From the NCBI GenBank assembly GCA_037893225.1, contig JAZGUH010000451.1, positions 1,754,001 through 1,818,000 on the forward strand: a DNA stretch of 64,000 nucleotides. Direction: 5' to 3'. This document shows positions 12,402 to 26,100 of the stretch, one piece after another; the first letter of the stretch is position 1; every line of letters starts with the position of its first letter. The notes under the pieces are model-generated. The model had not been told where the DNA came from. It did not search any database and saw only the letters and a list, made by a program, of their open reading frames with translations. The stretch comes from Hippasteria phrygiana. Taxonomy: Eukaryota > Echinodermata > Asteroidea > Valvatida > Goniasteridae. The translations under genes and the position numbers were made by a program.

Positions 12402-13337
12402 ATGCAGTAAACGGAAGAACGCACACAGAGTTCACAGGAAGAAATTTGTTGCGAGGTTTGAATTTTCTCGAAGAGTTCTAACGCTGTGAAGCTGGCGATG
12501 GTCTCAAATTGTTGCGCTAGATCTAAGCTACCCATACGTGTGAAAATTACTGGATTTGGTGAATATTTCATTCAATTATGAACAGGGAAAGGAGGGTCGT
12601 TCATCTGAAAATGTGGCAAACGTTAAGCAGTCACAATGCAGTAAACGGAAGAACGCACACAGAGTTCACAGGAAGAAATTTGTTGCGAGGTTTGAATTTT
12701 GTCGAAGAGTTCTAACGCTGTGAAGCTGGCGATGGTCTCAAATTGTTGCGCTAGATCTAAGCTACCCATACGTGTGAAAATTACTGGATTTGGTGAATAT
12801 CCCATTCAATTATGAACAGGGAAAGGAGGGGCGTTCATCTGAAAATGTGGCAAACGTTAAGCAATCACAATGCAGTAAACGGAAGAACGCACACAGAGTT
12901 CACCGGAAGAAATTTGTTGCGAGGTTTGAATTTTCTCGAAGAGTTCTAACGCTGTGAAGCTGGCGATGGTCTCAAATTGTTGCGCTAGATCTAAGCTACC
13001 AATACGTGTGAAAATTGCTAGATTTGGTCAATATCCCAATAAATTATGAACAGGGAAAGGAGGGGCGTTCATCTGAAAATGTGGCAAACGTTAAGCAGTC
13101 ACAATGCAGTAAACGGAAGAACGCACACAGAGTTCACGGGAAGAAATTTGTTGCGAGGTTTGAATTTTCTCGAAGAGTTCTCACGCTATGAAGCTGGCGA
13201 TGGTCTCAAATTGTTGCGCTAGATCTAAGCTACCCATACGTGTGAACATTACTGGATTTGGTCAATATCCCATTCAAATATGAACAGGGAAAGGAGGGTC
13301 GTTCATCTGAAAATGTGGCAAACGTTAAGCAGTCACA
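12402..13337 (+). repeat. Four-monomer spacer between 8-mer copies
   Basis: Order: 'cagg/tttcattc', then 'cagg/gtgaatatccc' carrying a C-to-G change at 12701, then 'caccgg/taccaa/ttgctag', then 'tcacgctatg/gaacatt/caaatatg'. The 12701 change destroys the middle unit of the heat-shock-element-like motif and is shared with 17849 and 26505, so it marks related monomers. Confidence 0.8.
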
Positions 13338-14975
13338 ATGCAGTAAACGGAAGAACGCACACAGAGTTCACAGGAAGAAATTTGTTGCGAGGTTTGAATT
13401 TTCTCGAAGAGTTCTAACGCTGTGAAGCTGGCGATGGTCTGAAATTGTTGCGCTAGATCTAAGCTACCCATACGTGTGAAAATTACTGGATTTGGTGAAT
13501 ATTTCATTCAATTATGAACAGGGAAAGGAGGGGCGTTCATCTGAAAATGTGGCAAACGTTAAGCAGTCACAATGCAGTAAACGGAAGAACGCACACAGAG
13601 TTCACGGGAAGAAATTTGTTGCGAGGTTTGAATTTTCTCGAAGAGTTCTAACGCTGTGAAGCTGGCGATAGTCTCAAATTGTTGCGCTAGATCTAAGCTA
13701 CCAATACGTGTGAAAATTGCTGGATTTGGTCAATATCCCAATAAATTATGAACAGGGAAAGGAGGGGCGTTCATCTTAAAATGTGGCAAACGTTAAGCAG
13801 TCACAATGCAGTAAACGGAAGAACGCACACAGAGTTCACGGAAAGAAATTTGTTGCGAGGTTTGAATTTTCTCGAAGAGTTCTAACGCTGTGAAGCTGGC
13901 GATGGTCTGAAATTGTTGCGCTATATCTAAGCTACCCATACGTGTGAAAATTGCTGGATTTGGTCAATATCCTATTCAATTATGAACAGGGAAAGGAGGG
14001 GCGTTCATCTGAAAATTTGGCAAACGTTAAGCAGCCACAATGCAGTAAACGGGAGAACGCACACAGAGTTCACGGGAAGAAATTTGTTGCGAGGTTTGAA
14101 TTTTCTCGAAGAGTTCTAACGCTGTGAAGCTGGCGATAGTCTCAAATTGTTGCGCTAGATCTAAGCTACCCATACGTGTGAACATTACTGGATTTGGTCA
14201 ATATCCCATTCAAATATGAACAGGGAAAGGAGGGTCGTTCATCTGAAAATGTGGCAAACGTTAAGCAGTCACAATGCAGTAAACGGAAGAACGCACACAG
14301 AGTTCACAGGAAGAAATTTGTTGCGAGGTTTGAATTTTCTCGAAGAGTTCTAACGCTGTGAAGCTGGCGATGGTCTCAAATTGTTGCGCTAGATCTAAGC
14401 TACCCATACGTGTGAAAATTACTGGATTTGGTGAATATTTCATTCAATTATGAACAGGGAAAGGAGGGGCGTTCATCTGAAAATGTGGCAAACGTTAAGC
14501 AGTCACAATGCAGTAAACGGAAGAACGCACACAGAGTTCACGGGAAGAAATTTGTTGCGAGGTTTGAATTTTCTCGAAGAGTTCTAACGCTGTGAAGCTG
14601 GCGATAGTCTCAAATTGTTGCGCTAGATCTAAGCTACCAATACGTGTGAAAATTGCTGGATTTGGTCAATATCCCAATAAATTATGAACAGGGAAAGGAG
14701 GGGCGTTCATCTGCACATTTGGCAAACGTTAAGCAGTCACAATGCAGTAAACGGGAGAACGCACACAGAGTTCACGTGAAGAAATTTGTTGCGAGGTTTG
14801 AATTTTCTCGAAGAGTTCTAACGCTGTGAAGCTGGCGATGGTCTCAAATTGTTGCGCTAGATCTAAGCTACCCATACGTGTGAAAATTACTGGATTTGGT
14901 GAATATCCCATTCAATTATGAACAGGGAAAGGAGGGGCGTTCATCTGAAAATGTGGCAAACGTTAAGCAGTCACA
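13338..14975 (+). repeat. Third, partial copy of the 8-mer HOR (7 monomers)
   Basis: Seven monomers follow the order of the 8-mer, including the 'atcttaaaatg' variant (about 13775) shared with the second unit at about 10966. Private changes are 'cctattcaatt' (about 13971) and 'cacgtgaag' (about 14774). The expected eighth monomer (tcacgctatg/gaacatt) is missing, and the next monomer is again the 'cagg/tttcattc' type. The copy therefore ends by a clean monomer-register deletion or exchange. Confidence 0.8.
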
Positions 14976-17900
14976 ATGCAGTAAACGGAAGAACGCACAC
15001 AGAGTTCACAGGAAGAAATTTGTTGCGAGGTTTGAATTTTCTCGAAGAGTTCTAACGCTGTGAAGCTGGCGATGGTCTCAAATTGTTGCGCTAGATCTAA
15101 GCTACCCATACGTGTGAAAATTACTGGATTTGGTGAATATTTCATTCAATTATGAACAGGGAAAGGAGGGTCGTTCATCTGAAAATGTGGCAAACGTTAA
15201 GCAGTCACAATGCAGTAAACGGAAGAACGCACACAGAGTTCACAGGAAGAAATTTGTTGCGAGGTTTGAATTTTCTCGAAGAGTTCTAACGCTGTGAAGC
15301 TGGCGATGGTCTCAAATTGTTGCGCTAGATCTAAGCTACCCATACGTGTGAAAATTACTGGATTTGGTGAATATCCCATTCAATTATGAACAGGGAAAGG
15401 AGGGGCGTTCATCTGAAAATGTGGCAAACGTTAAGCAATCACAATGCAGTAAACGGAAGAACGCACACAGAGTTCACCGGAAGAAATTTGTTGCGAGGTT
15501 TGAATTTTCTCGAAGAGTTCTAACGCTGTGAAGCTGGCGATGGTCTCAAATTGTTGCGCTAGATCTAAGCTACCAATACGTGTGAAAATTGCTAGATTTG
15601 GTCAATATCCCAATAAATTATGAACAGGGAAAGGAGGGGCGTTCATCTGAAAATGCGGCAAACGTTAAGCAGTCACAATGCAGTAAACGGGAGAACGCAC
15701 ACAGAGTTCACAGGAAGAAATTTGTTGCGAGGTTTGAATTTTCTCGAAGAGTTCTAACGCTGTGAAGCTGGCGATGGTCTCAAATTGTTGCGATAGATCT
15801 AAGCTACCCATACGTGTGAAAATTACTGGATTTGGTGAATATTTCATTCAATTATGAACAGGGAAAGGAGGGGCGTTCATCTGAAAATGTGGCAAACGTT
15901 AAGCAGTCACAATGCAGTAAACGGAAGAACGCACACAGAGTTCACGGGAAGAAATTTGTTGCGAGGTTTGAATTTTCTCGAAGAGTTCTAACGCTGTGAA
16001 GCTGGCGATAGTCTCAAATTGTTGCGCTAGATCTAAGCTACCAATACGTGTGAAAATTGCTGGATTAGGTCAATATGCCAATAAATTATGAACAGGGAAA
16101 GGAGGGGCGTTCATCTGCACATTTGGCAAACGTTAAGCAGTCACAATGCAGTAAACGGGAGAACGCACACAGAGTTCACGGGAAGAAATTTGTTGCGAGG
16201 TTTGAATTTTCTCGAAGAGTTCTAACGCTGTGAAGCTGGCGATGGTCTCAAATTGTTGCGCTAGATCTAAGCTACCCATACGTGTGAAAATTGCTAGATT
16301 TGGTCAATATCCCAATAAATTATGAACAGGGAAAGGAGGGGCGTTCATCTGAAAATGCGGCAAACGTTAAGCAGTCATAATGCAGTAAACGGGAGAACGC
16401 ACACAGAGTTCACAGGAAGAAATTTGTTGCGAGGTTTGAATTTTCTCGAAGAGTTCTAACGCTGTGAAGCTGGCGATGGTCTCAAATTGTTGCGCTAGAT
16501 CTAAGCTACCCATACGTGTGAAAATTACTGGATTTGGTCAATATCTCATTCAATTATGAACAGGGAAAGGAGGGGCGTTCATCTTAAAATGTGGCAAACG
16601 TTAAGCAGTCACAATGCAGTAAACGGAAGAACGCACACAGAGTTCACGGAAAGAAATTTGTTGCGAGGTTTGAATTTTCTCGAAGAGTTCTAATGCTGTG
16701 AAGCTGGCGATGGTCTGAAATTATTGCGCTATATCTAAGCTACCCATACGTGTGAAAATTGCTGGATTTGGTCAATATCCTATTAAATTATGAACAGGGA
16801 AAGGAGGGGCGTTCATCTGAAAATTTGGCAAACGTTAAGCAGCCACAATGCAGTAAACGGGAGAACGCACACAGAGTTCACGGGAAGAAATTTGTTGCGA
16901 GGTTTGAATTTTCTCGAAAAGTTCTAACGCTGTGAAGCTGGCGATAGTCTCAAATTGTTGCGCTAGATCTAAGCTACCCATACGTGTGAAAATTACTGGA
17001 TTTGGTCAATATCCCATTCAAATATGAATAGGGAAAGGAGGGTCGTTCATCTGAAAATGTGGCAAACGTTAAGCAGTCACAATGCAGTAAACGGAAGAAC
17101 GCACACAGAGTTCACGGGAAGAAATTTGTTGCGAGGTTTGAATTTTCTCGAAGAGTTCTAACGCTGTGAAGCTGGCGATAGTCTCAAATTGTTGCGCTAG
17201 ATCTAAGCTACCAATACGTGTGAAAATTGCTGGATTTGGTCAATATCCCAATAAATTATGAACAGGGAAAGGAGGGGCGTTCATCTGCACATTTGGCAAA
17301 CGTTAAGCAGTCACAATGCAGTAAACGGGAGAACGCACACAGAGTTCACGGGAAGAAATTTGTTGCGAGGTTTGAATTTTCTCGAAGAGTTCTAACGCTG
17401 TGAAGCTGGCGATGGTCTCAAATTGTTGCGCTAGATCTAAGCTACCCATACGTGTGAAAATTACTGGATTTGGTGAATATCCCATTCAATTATGAACAGG
17501 GAAAGGAGGGGCGTTCATCTGAAAATGTGGCAAACGTTAAGCAGTCACAATGCAGTAAACGGAAGAACGCACACAGAGTTCACAGGAAGAAATTTGTTGC
17601 GAGGTTTGAATTTTCTCGAAGAGTTCTAACGCTGTGAAGCTGGCGATGGTCTCAAATTGTTGCGCTAGATCTAAGCTACCCATACGTGTGAAAATTACTG
17701 GATTTGGTGAATATTTCATTCAATTATGAACAGGGAAAGGAGGGTCGTTCATCTGAAAATGTGGCAAACGTTAAGCAGTCACAATGCAGTAAACGGAAGA
17801 ACGCACACAGAGTTCACAGGAAGAAATTTGTTGCGAGGTTTGAATTTTGTCGAAGAGTTCTAACGCTGTGAAGCTGGCGATGGTCTCAAATTGTTGCGCT

Positions 17901-20824
17901 AGATCTAAGCTACCCATACGTGTGAAAATTACTGGATTTGGTGAATATCCCATTCAATTATGAACAGGGAAAGGAGGGGCGTTCATCTGAAAATGTGGCA
18001 AACGTTAAGCAATCACAATGCAGTAAACGGAAGAACGCACACAGAGTTCACCGGAAGAAATTTGTTGCGAGGTTTGAATTTTCTCGAAGAGTTCTAACGC
18101 TGTGAAGCTGGCGATGGTCTCAAATTGTTGCGCTAGATCTAAGCTACCAATACGTGTGAAAATTGCTAGATTTGGTCAATATCCCAATAAATTATGAACA
18201 GGGAAAGGAGGGGCGTTCATCTGAAAATGCGGCAAACGTTAAGCAGTCACAATGCAGTAAACGGGAGAACGCACACAGAGTTCACAGGAAGAAATTTGTT
18301 GCGAGGTTTGAATTTTCTCGAAGAGTTCTAACGCTGTGAAGCTGGCGATGGTCTCAAATTGTTGCGCTAGATCTAAGCTACCCATACGTGTGAAAATTAC
18401 TGGATTTGGTCAATATCTCATTCAATTATGAACAGGGAAAGGAGGGGCGTTCATCTGAAAATGTGGCAAACGTTAAGCAGTCACAATGCAGTAAACGGAA
18501 GAACGCACACAGAGTTCACGGGAAGAAATTTGTTGCGAGGTTTGAATTTTCTCGAAGAGTTCTCACGCTATGAAGCTGGCGATGGTCTCAAATTGTTGCG
18601 CTAGATCTAAGCTACCCATACGTGTGAACATTACTGGATTTGGTCAATATCCCATTCAAATATGAACAGGGAAAGGAGGGTCGTTCATCTGAAAATGTGG
18701 CAAACGTTAAGCAGTCACAATGCAGTAAACGGAAGAACGCACACAGAGTTCACAGGAAGAAATTTGTTGCGAGGTTTGAATTTTCTCGAAGAGTTCTAAC
18801 GCTGTGAAGCTGGCGATGGTCTGAAATTGTTGCGCTAGATCTAAGCTACCCATACGTGTGAAAATTACTGGATTTGGTGAATATTTCATTCAATTATGAA
18901 CAGGGAAAGGAGGGGCGTTCATCTGAAAATGTGGCAAACGTTAAGCAGTCACAATGCAGTAAACGGAAGAACGCACACAGAGTTCACGGGAAGAAATTTG
19001 TTGCGAGGTTTGAATTTTCTCGAAGAGTTCTAACGCTGTGAAGCTGGCGATAGTCTCAAATTGTTGCGCTAGATCTAAGCTACCAATACGTGTGAAAATT
19101 GCTGGATTTGGTCAATATCCCAATAAATTATGAACAGGGAAAGGAGGGGCGTTCATCTGAAAATGTGGCAAACGTTAAGCAGTCACAATGCAGTAAACGG
19201 AAGAACGCACACAGAGTTCACGGAAAGAAATTTGTTGCGAGGTTTGAATTTTCTCGAAGAGTTCTAACGCTGTGAAGCTGGCGATGGTCTGAAATTGTTG
19301 CGCTATATCTAAGCTACCCATACGTGTGAAAATTGCTGGATTTGGTCAATATCCTATTCAATTATGAACAGGGAAAGGAGGGGCGTTCATCTGAAAATTT
19401 GGCAAACGTTAAGCAGCCACAATGCAGTAAACGGGAGAACGCACACAGAGTTCACGGGAAGAAATTTGTTGCGAGGTTTGAATTTTCTCGAAGAGTTCTA
19501 ACGCTGTGAAGCTGGCGATAGTCTCAAATTGTTGCGCTAGATCTAAGCTACCAATACGTGTGAAAATTGCTGGATTTGGTCAATATCCCAATGAATTATG
19601 AACAGGGAAAGGAGGGGCGTTCATCTGAAAATTTGGCAAACGTTAAGCAGTCACAATGCAGTAAACGGGAGAACGCACAAAGAGTTCACAGGAAAAAAAT
19701 GTTGCGAGGTTTGAATTTTCTCGAAGAGTTCTAACGCTGTGAAGCTGGCGATGGTCTCAAATTGTTGCGCTAGATCTAAGCTACCCATACGTGTGAAAAT
19801 TACTGGATTTGGTGAATATTTCATTCAATTATGAACAGGGAAAGGAGGGTCGTTCATCTGAAAATGTGGCAAACGTTAAGCAGTCACAATGCAGTAAACG
19901 GAAGAACGCACACAGAGTTCACCGGAAGAAATTTGTTGCGAGGTTTGAATTTTCTCGAAGAGTTCTAACGCTGTGAAGCTGGCGATGGTCTCAAATTGTT
20001 GCGCTAGATCTAAGCTACCCATACGTGTGAAAATTACTGGATTTGGTGAATATCCCATTCAATTATGAACAGGGAAAGGAGGGGCGTTCATCTGAAAATG
20101 TGGCAAACGTTAAGCAATCACAATGCAGTAAACGGAAGAACGCACACAGAGTTCACCGGAAGAAATTTGTTGCGAGGTTTGAATTTTCTCGAAGAGTTCT
20201 AACGCTGTGAAGCTGGCGATGGTCTCAAATTGTTGCGCTAGATCTAAGCTACCCATACGTGTGAAAATTGCTAGATTTGGTCAATATCCCAATAAATTAT
20301 GAACAGGGAAAGGAGGGGCGTTCATCTGAAAATGTGGCAAACGTTAAGCAGTCACAATGCAGTAAACGGGAGAACGCACACAGAGTTCACAGGAAGAAAT
20401 TTGTTGCGAGGTTTGAATTTTCTCGAAGAGTTCTCACGCTGTGAAGCTGGCGATGGTCTCAAATTGTTGCGCTAGATCTAAGCTACCCATACGTGTGAAA
20501 ATTGGTAGATTTGGTGAATATCCCATTCAATTATGAACAGGGAAAGGAGGGGCGTTCATCTGAAAATGTGGCAAACGTTAAGCAATCACAATGCAGTAAA
20601 CGGAAGAACGCACACAGAGTTCACGGGAAGAAATTTGTTGCGAGGTTTGAATTTTCTCGAAGAGTTCTAACGCTGTGAAGCTGGCGATGGTCTCAAATTG
20701 TTGCGCTAGATCTAAGCTACCAATACGTGTGAAAATTGCTAGATTTGGTCAATATCCCAATAAATTATGAACAGGGAAAGGAGGGGCGTTCATCTGAAAA
20801 TGCGGCAAACGTTAAGCAGTCACA
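14976..20824 (+). repeat. Mixed monomers with partial HOR fragments
   Basis: Twenty-five monomers in irregular order. Fragments of the earlier HORs are visible. 17316-18019 carries the same run of types as 14742-15443, at a 2574-bp (11-monomer) spacing. 17550-17983 resembles 12402-12835, including the C-to-G change at 17849. 18720-19420 resembles the start of the 8-mer. Private variants include 'gattaggtcaatatgcc' near 16064, 'agtcataatg' near 16374, 'gaaattattgcg' near 16718 and 'tatgaataggg' near 17024. One A7 short monomer lies at 19656-19888. Confidence 0.75.
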
Positions 20825-23164
20825 ATGCAGTAAACGGGAGAACGCACACAGAGTTCACAGGAAGAAATTTGTTGCGAGGTTTGAATTTTCTCGAAGAGTT
20901 CTAACGCTGTGAAGCTGGCGATGGTCTGAAATTGTTGCGCTAGATCTAAGCTACCCATACGTGTGAAAATTACTGGATTTGGTCAATATCTCATTCAATT
21001 ATGAACAGGGAAAGGAGGGGCGTTCATCTGAAAATGTGGCAAACGTTAAGCAGTCACAATGCAGTAAACGGAAGAACGCACACAGAGTTCACGGGAAGAA
21101 ATTTGTTGCGAGGTTTGAATTTTCTCGAAGAGTTCTCACGCTATGAAGCTGGCGATGGTCTCAAATTGTTGCGCTAGATCTAAGCTACCCATACGTGTGA
21201 ACATTACTGGATTTGGTCAATATCCCATTCAAATATGAACAGGGAAAGGAGGGTCGTTCATCTGAAAATGTGGCAAACGTTAAGCAGTCACAATGCAGTA
21301 AACGGAAGAACGCACACAGAGTTCACAGGAAGAAATTTGTTGCGAGGTTTGAATTTTCTCGAAGAGTTCTAACGCTGTGAAGCTGGCGATGGTCTGAAAT
21401 TGTTGCGCTAGATCTAAGCTACCCATACGTGTGAAAATTACTGGATTTGGTGAATATTTCATTCAATTATGAACAGGGAAAGGAGGGGCGTTCATCTGAA
21501 AATGTGGCAAACGTTAAGCAGTCACAATGCAGTAAACGGAAGAACGCACACAGAGTTCACGGGAAGAAATTTGTTGCGAGGTTTGAATTTTCTCGAAGAG
21601 TTCTAACGCTGTGAAGCTGGCGATAGTCTCAAATTGTTGCGCTAGATCTAAGCTACCAATACGTGTGAAAATTGCTGGATTTGGTCAATATCCCAATAAA
21701 TTATGAACAGGGAAAGGAGGGGCGTTCATCTGAAAATGTGGCAAACGTTAAGCAGTCACAATGCAGTAAACGGAAGAACGCACACAGAGTTCACGGAAAG
21801 AAATTTGTTGCGAGGTTTGAATTTTCTCGAAGAGTTCTAACGCTGTGAAGCTGGCGATGGTCTCAAATTGTTGCGCTAGATCTAAGCTACCAATACGTGT
21901 GAAAATTGCTAGATTTGGTCAATATCCCAATAAATTATGAACAGGGAAAGGAGGGGCGTTCATCTGAAAATGCGGCAAACGTTAAGCAGTCACAATGCAG
22001 TAAACGGGAGAACGCACACAGAGTTCACGGGAAGAAATTTGTTGCGAGGTTTGAATTTTCTCGAAGAGTTCTAACGCTGTGAAGCTGGCGATGGTCTGAA
22101 ATTGTTGCGCTAGATCTAAGCTACCCATACGTGTGAAAATTACTGGATTTGGTCAATATCTCATTCAATTATGAACAGGGAAAGGAGGGGCGTTCATCTG
22201 AAAATGTGGCAAACGTTAAGCAGTCACAATGCAGTAAACGGAAGAACGCACACAGAGTTCACGGGAAGAAATTTGTTGCGAGGTTTGAATTTTCTCGAAG
22301 AGTTCTCACGCTATGAAGCTGGCGATGGTCTCAAATTGTTGCGCTAGATCTAAGCTACCCATACGTGTGAACATTACTGGATTTGGTCAATATCCCATTC
22401 AAATATGAACAGGGAAAGGAGGGTCGTTCATCTGAAAATGTGGCAAACGTTAAGCAGTCACAATGCAGTAAACGGAAGAACGCACACAGAGTTCACAGGA
22501 AGAAATTTGTTGCGAGGTTTGAATTTTCTCGAAGAGTTCTAACGCTGTGAAGCTGGCGATGGTCTGAAATTGTTGCGCTAGATCTAAGCTACCCATACGT
22601 GTGAAAATTACTGGATTTGGTGAATATTTCATTCAATTATGAACAGGGAAAGGAGGGGCGTTCATCTGAAAATGTGGCAAACGTTAAGCAGTCACAATGC
22701 AGTAAACGGAAGAACGCACACAGAGTTCACGGGAAGAAATTTGTTGCGAGGTTTGAATTTTCTCGAAGAGTTCTAACGCTGTGAAGCTGGCGATAGTCTC
22801 AAATTGTTGCGCTAGATCTAAGCTACCAATACGTGTGAAAATTGCTGGATTTGGTCAATATCCCAATAAATTATGAACAGGGAAAGGAGGGGCGTTCATC
22901 TGAAAATGTGGCAAACGTTAAGCAGTCACAATGCAGTAAACGGAAGAACGCACACAGAGTTCACGGAAAGAAATTTGTTGCGAGGTTTGAATTTTCTCGA
23001 AGAGTTCTAACGCTGTGAAGCTGGCGATGGTCTGAAATTGTTGCGCTATATCTAAGCTACCCATACGTGTGAAAATTGCTGGATTTGGTCAATATCCTAT
23101 TAAATTATGAACAGGGAAAGGAGGGGCGTTCATCTGAAAATTTGGCAAACGTTAAGCAGCCACA
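20825..23164 (+). repeat. Second pentameric HOR, 1170 bp, two copies
   Basis: Units 20825-21994 and 21995-23164. The order is 'gggagaac/tctgaaat/tatctcattc', 'tcacgctatg/gaacatt', 'cagg/tctgaaat/tttcattc', 'gatag/cccaataaatt', then a 'cggaaag' monomer. The fifth monomer differs between units. In the first (21761-21994) the left part is the 'cggaaag' subtype but the right part ('tctcaaat', 'tagatc', 'taccaa', 'ttgctag', 'atgcgg') is another subtype, so it is a hybrid. In the second it is the normal 'gctatatc/cctattaaatt' form. These monomer types differ from those of the 5-mer at 937-3276. Confidence 0.82.
21761..21994 (+). repeat. Hybrid monomer (cggaaag left, ttgctag right)
   Basis: The left part carries 'cacggaaag', normally linked to 'tctgaaat', 'gctatatc' and 'cctattaaatt'. 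Here it is followed by 'tctcaaat', 'gctagatc', 'taccaa', 'ttgctag' and 'cccaataaatt', which belong to a different subtype. The switch lies between monomer positions about 37 and 104. It is best read as a crossover or conversion tract inside a single repeat. Confidence 0.7.
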
Positions 23165-26100
23165 ATGCAGTAAACGGGAGAACGCACACAGAGTTCACGG
23201 GAAGAACTTTGTTGCGAGGTTTGAATTTTCTCGAAGAGTTCTAACGCTGTGAAGCTGGCGATAGTCTCAAATTGTTGCGCTAGATCTAAGCTACCAATAC
23301 GTGTGAAAATTGCTGGATTTGGTCAATATCCCAATGAATTATGAACAGGGAAAGGAGGGGCGTTCATCTGAAAATTTGGCAAACGTTAAGCAGTCACAAT
23401 GCAGTAAACGGGAGAACGCACAAAGAGTTCACAGGAAAAAAATGTTGCGAGGTTTGAATTTTCTCGAAGAGTTCTAACGCTGTGAAGCTGGCGATGGTCT
23501 CAAATTGTTGCGCTAGATCTAAGCTACCCATACGTGTGAAAATTACTGGATTTGGTGAATATCCCATTCAATTATGAACAGGGAAAGGAGGGGCGTTCAT
23601 CTGAAAATGTGGCAAACGTTAAGCAATCACAATGCAGTAAACGGAAGAACGCACACAGAGTTCACCGGAAGAAATTTGTTGCGAGGTTTGAATTTTCTCG
23701 AAGAGTTCTCACGCTGTGAAGCTGGCGATGGTCTCAAATTGTTGCGCTAGATCTAAGCTACCCATACGTGTGAAAATTGGTAGATTTGGTGAATATCCCA
23801 TTCAATTATGAACAGGGAAAGGAGGGGCGTTCATCTGAAAATGTGGCAAACGTTAAGCAATCACAATGCAGTAAACGGAAGAACGCACACAGAGTTCACC
23901 GGAAGAAATTTGTTGCGAGGTTTGAATTTTCTCGAAGAGTTCTAACGCTGTGAAGCTGGCGATGGTCTCAAATTGTTGCGCTAGATCTAAGCTACCCATA
24001 CGTGTGAAAATTGCTAGATTTGGTCAATATCCCAATAAATTATGAACAGGGAAAGGAGGGGCGTTCATCTGAAAATGTGGCAAACGTTAAGCAGTCACAA
24101 TGCAGTAAACGGGAGAACGCACACAGAGTTCACAGGAAGAAATTTGTTGCGAGGTTTGAATTTTCTCGAAGAGTTCTAACGCTGTGAAGCTGGCGATGGT
24201 CTCAAATTGTTGCGCTAGATCTAAGCTACCCATACGTGTGAAAATTACTGGATTTGGTCAATATCCCATTCAATTATGAACAGGGAAAGGAGGGGCGTTC
24301 ATCTGAAAATGTGGCAAACGTTAAGCAGTCACAATGCAGTAAACGGAAGAACGCACACAGAGTTCACGGGAAGAAATTTGTTGCGAGGTTTGAATTTTCT
24401 CGAAGAGTTCTCACGCTGTGAAGCTGGCGATGGTCTCAAATTGTTGCGCTAGATCTAAGCTACCCATACGTGTGAACATTACTGGATTTGGTCAATATCC
24501 CATTCAAATATGAACAGGGAAAGGAGGGTCGTTCATCTGAAAATGTGGCAAACGTTAAGCAGTCACAATGCAGTAAACGGAAGAACGCACACAGAGTTCA
24601 CAGGAAGAAATTTGTTGCGAGGTTTGAATTTTCTCGAAGAGTTCTAACGCTGTGAAGCTGGCGATGGTCTCAAATTGTTGCGCTAGATCTAAGCTACCAA
24701 TACGTGTGAAAATTGCTAGATTTGGTCAATATCCCAATAAATTATGAACAGGGAAAGGAGGGGCGTTCATCTGAAAATGCGGCAAACGTTAAGCAGTCAC
24801 AATGCAGTAAACGGGAGAACGCACACAGAGTTCACAGGAAGAAATTTGTTGCGAGGTTTGAATTTTCTCGAAGAGTTCTAACGCTGTGAAGCTGGCGATG
24901 GTCTGAAATTGTTGCGCTAGATCTAAGCTACCCATACGTGTGAAAATTACTGGATTTGGTCAATATCTCATTCAATTATGAACAGGGAAAGGAGGGGCGT
25001 TCATCTGAAAATGCGGCAAACGTTAAGCAGTCACAATGCAGTAAACGGGAGAACGCACACAGAGTTCACAGGAAGAAATTTGTTGCGAGGTTTGAATTTT
25101 CTCGAAGAGTTCTAACGCTGTGAAGCTGGCGATGGTCTCAAATTGTTGCGCTAGATCTAAGCTACCCATACGTGTGAAAATTACTGGATTTGGTCAATAT
25201 CTCATTCAATTATGAACAGGGAAAGGAGGGGCGTTCATCTGAAAATGTGGCAAACGTTAAGCAGTCACAATGCAGTAAACGGGAGAACGCACACAGAGTT
25301 CACAGGAAGAAATTTGTTGCGAGGTTTGAATTTTCTCGAAGAGTTCTAACGCTGTGAAGCTGGCGATGGTCTCAAATTGTTGCGCTAGATCTAAGCTACC
25401 CATACGTGTGAAAATTACTGGATTTGGTCAATATCCCATTCAATTATGAACAGGGAAAGGAGGGGCGTTCATCTGAAAATGTGGCAAACGTTAAGCAGTC
25501 ACAATGCAGTAAACGGAAGAACGCACACAGAGTTCACGGGAAGAAATTTGTTGCGAGGTTTGAATTTTCTCGAAGAGTTCTAACGCTGTGAAGCTGGCGA
25601 TGGTCTCAAATTGTTGCGCTAGATCTAAGCTACCCATACGTGTGAAAATTGGTAGATTTGGTGAATATCCCATTCAATTATGAACAGGGAAAGGAGGGGC
25701 GTTCATCTGAAAATGTGGCAAACGTTAAGCAATCACAATGCAGTAAACGGAAGAACGCACACAGAGTTCACCGGAAGAAATTTGTTGCGAGGTTTGAATT
25801 TTCTCGAAGAGTTCTAACGCTGTGAAGCTGGCGATGGTCTCAAATTGTTGCGCTAGATCTAAGCTACCCATACGTGTGAAAATTGCTAGATTTGGTCAAT
25901 ATCCCAATAAATTATGAACAGGGAAAGGAGGGGCGTTCATCTGAAAATGTGGCAAACGTTAAGCAGTCACAATGCAGTAAACGGGAGAACGCACACAGAG
26001 TTCACAGGAAGAAATTTGTTGCGAGGTTTGAATTTTCTCGAAGAGTTCTAACGCTGTGAAGCTGGCGATGGTCTCAAATTGTTGCGCTAGATCTAAGCTA

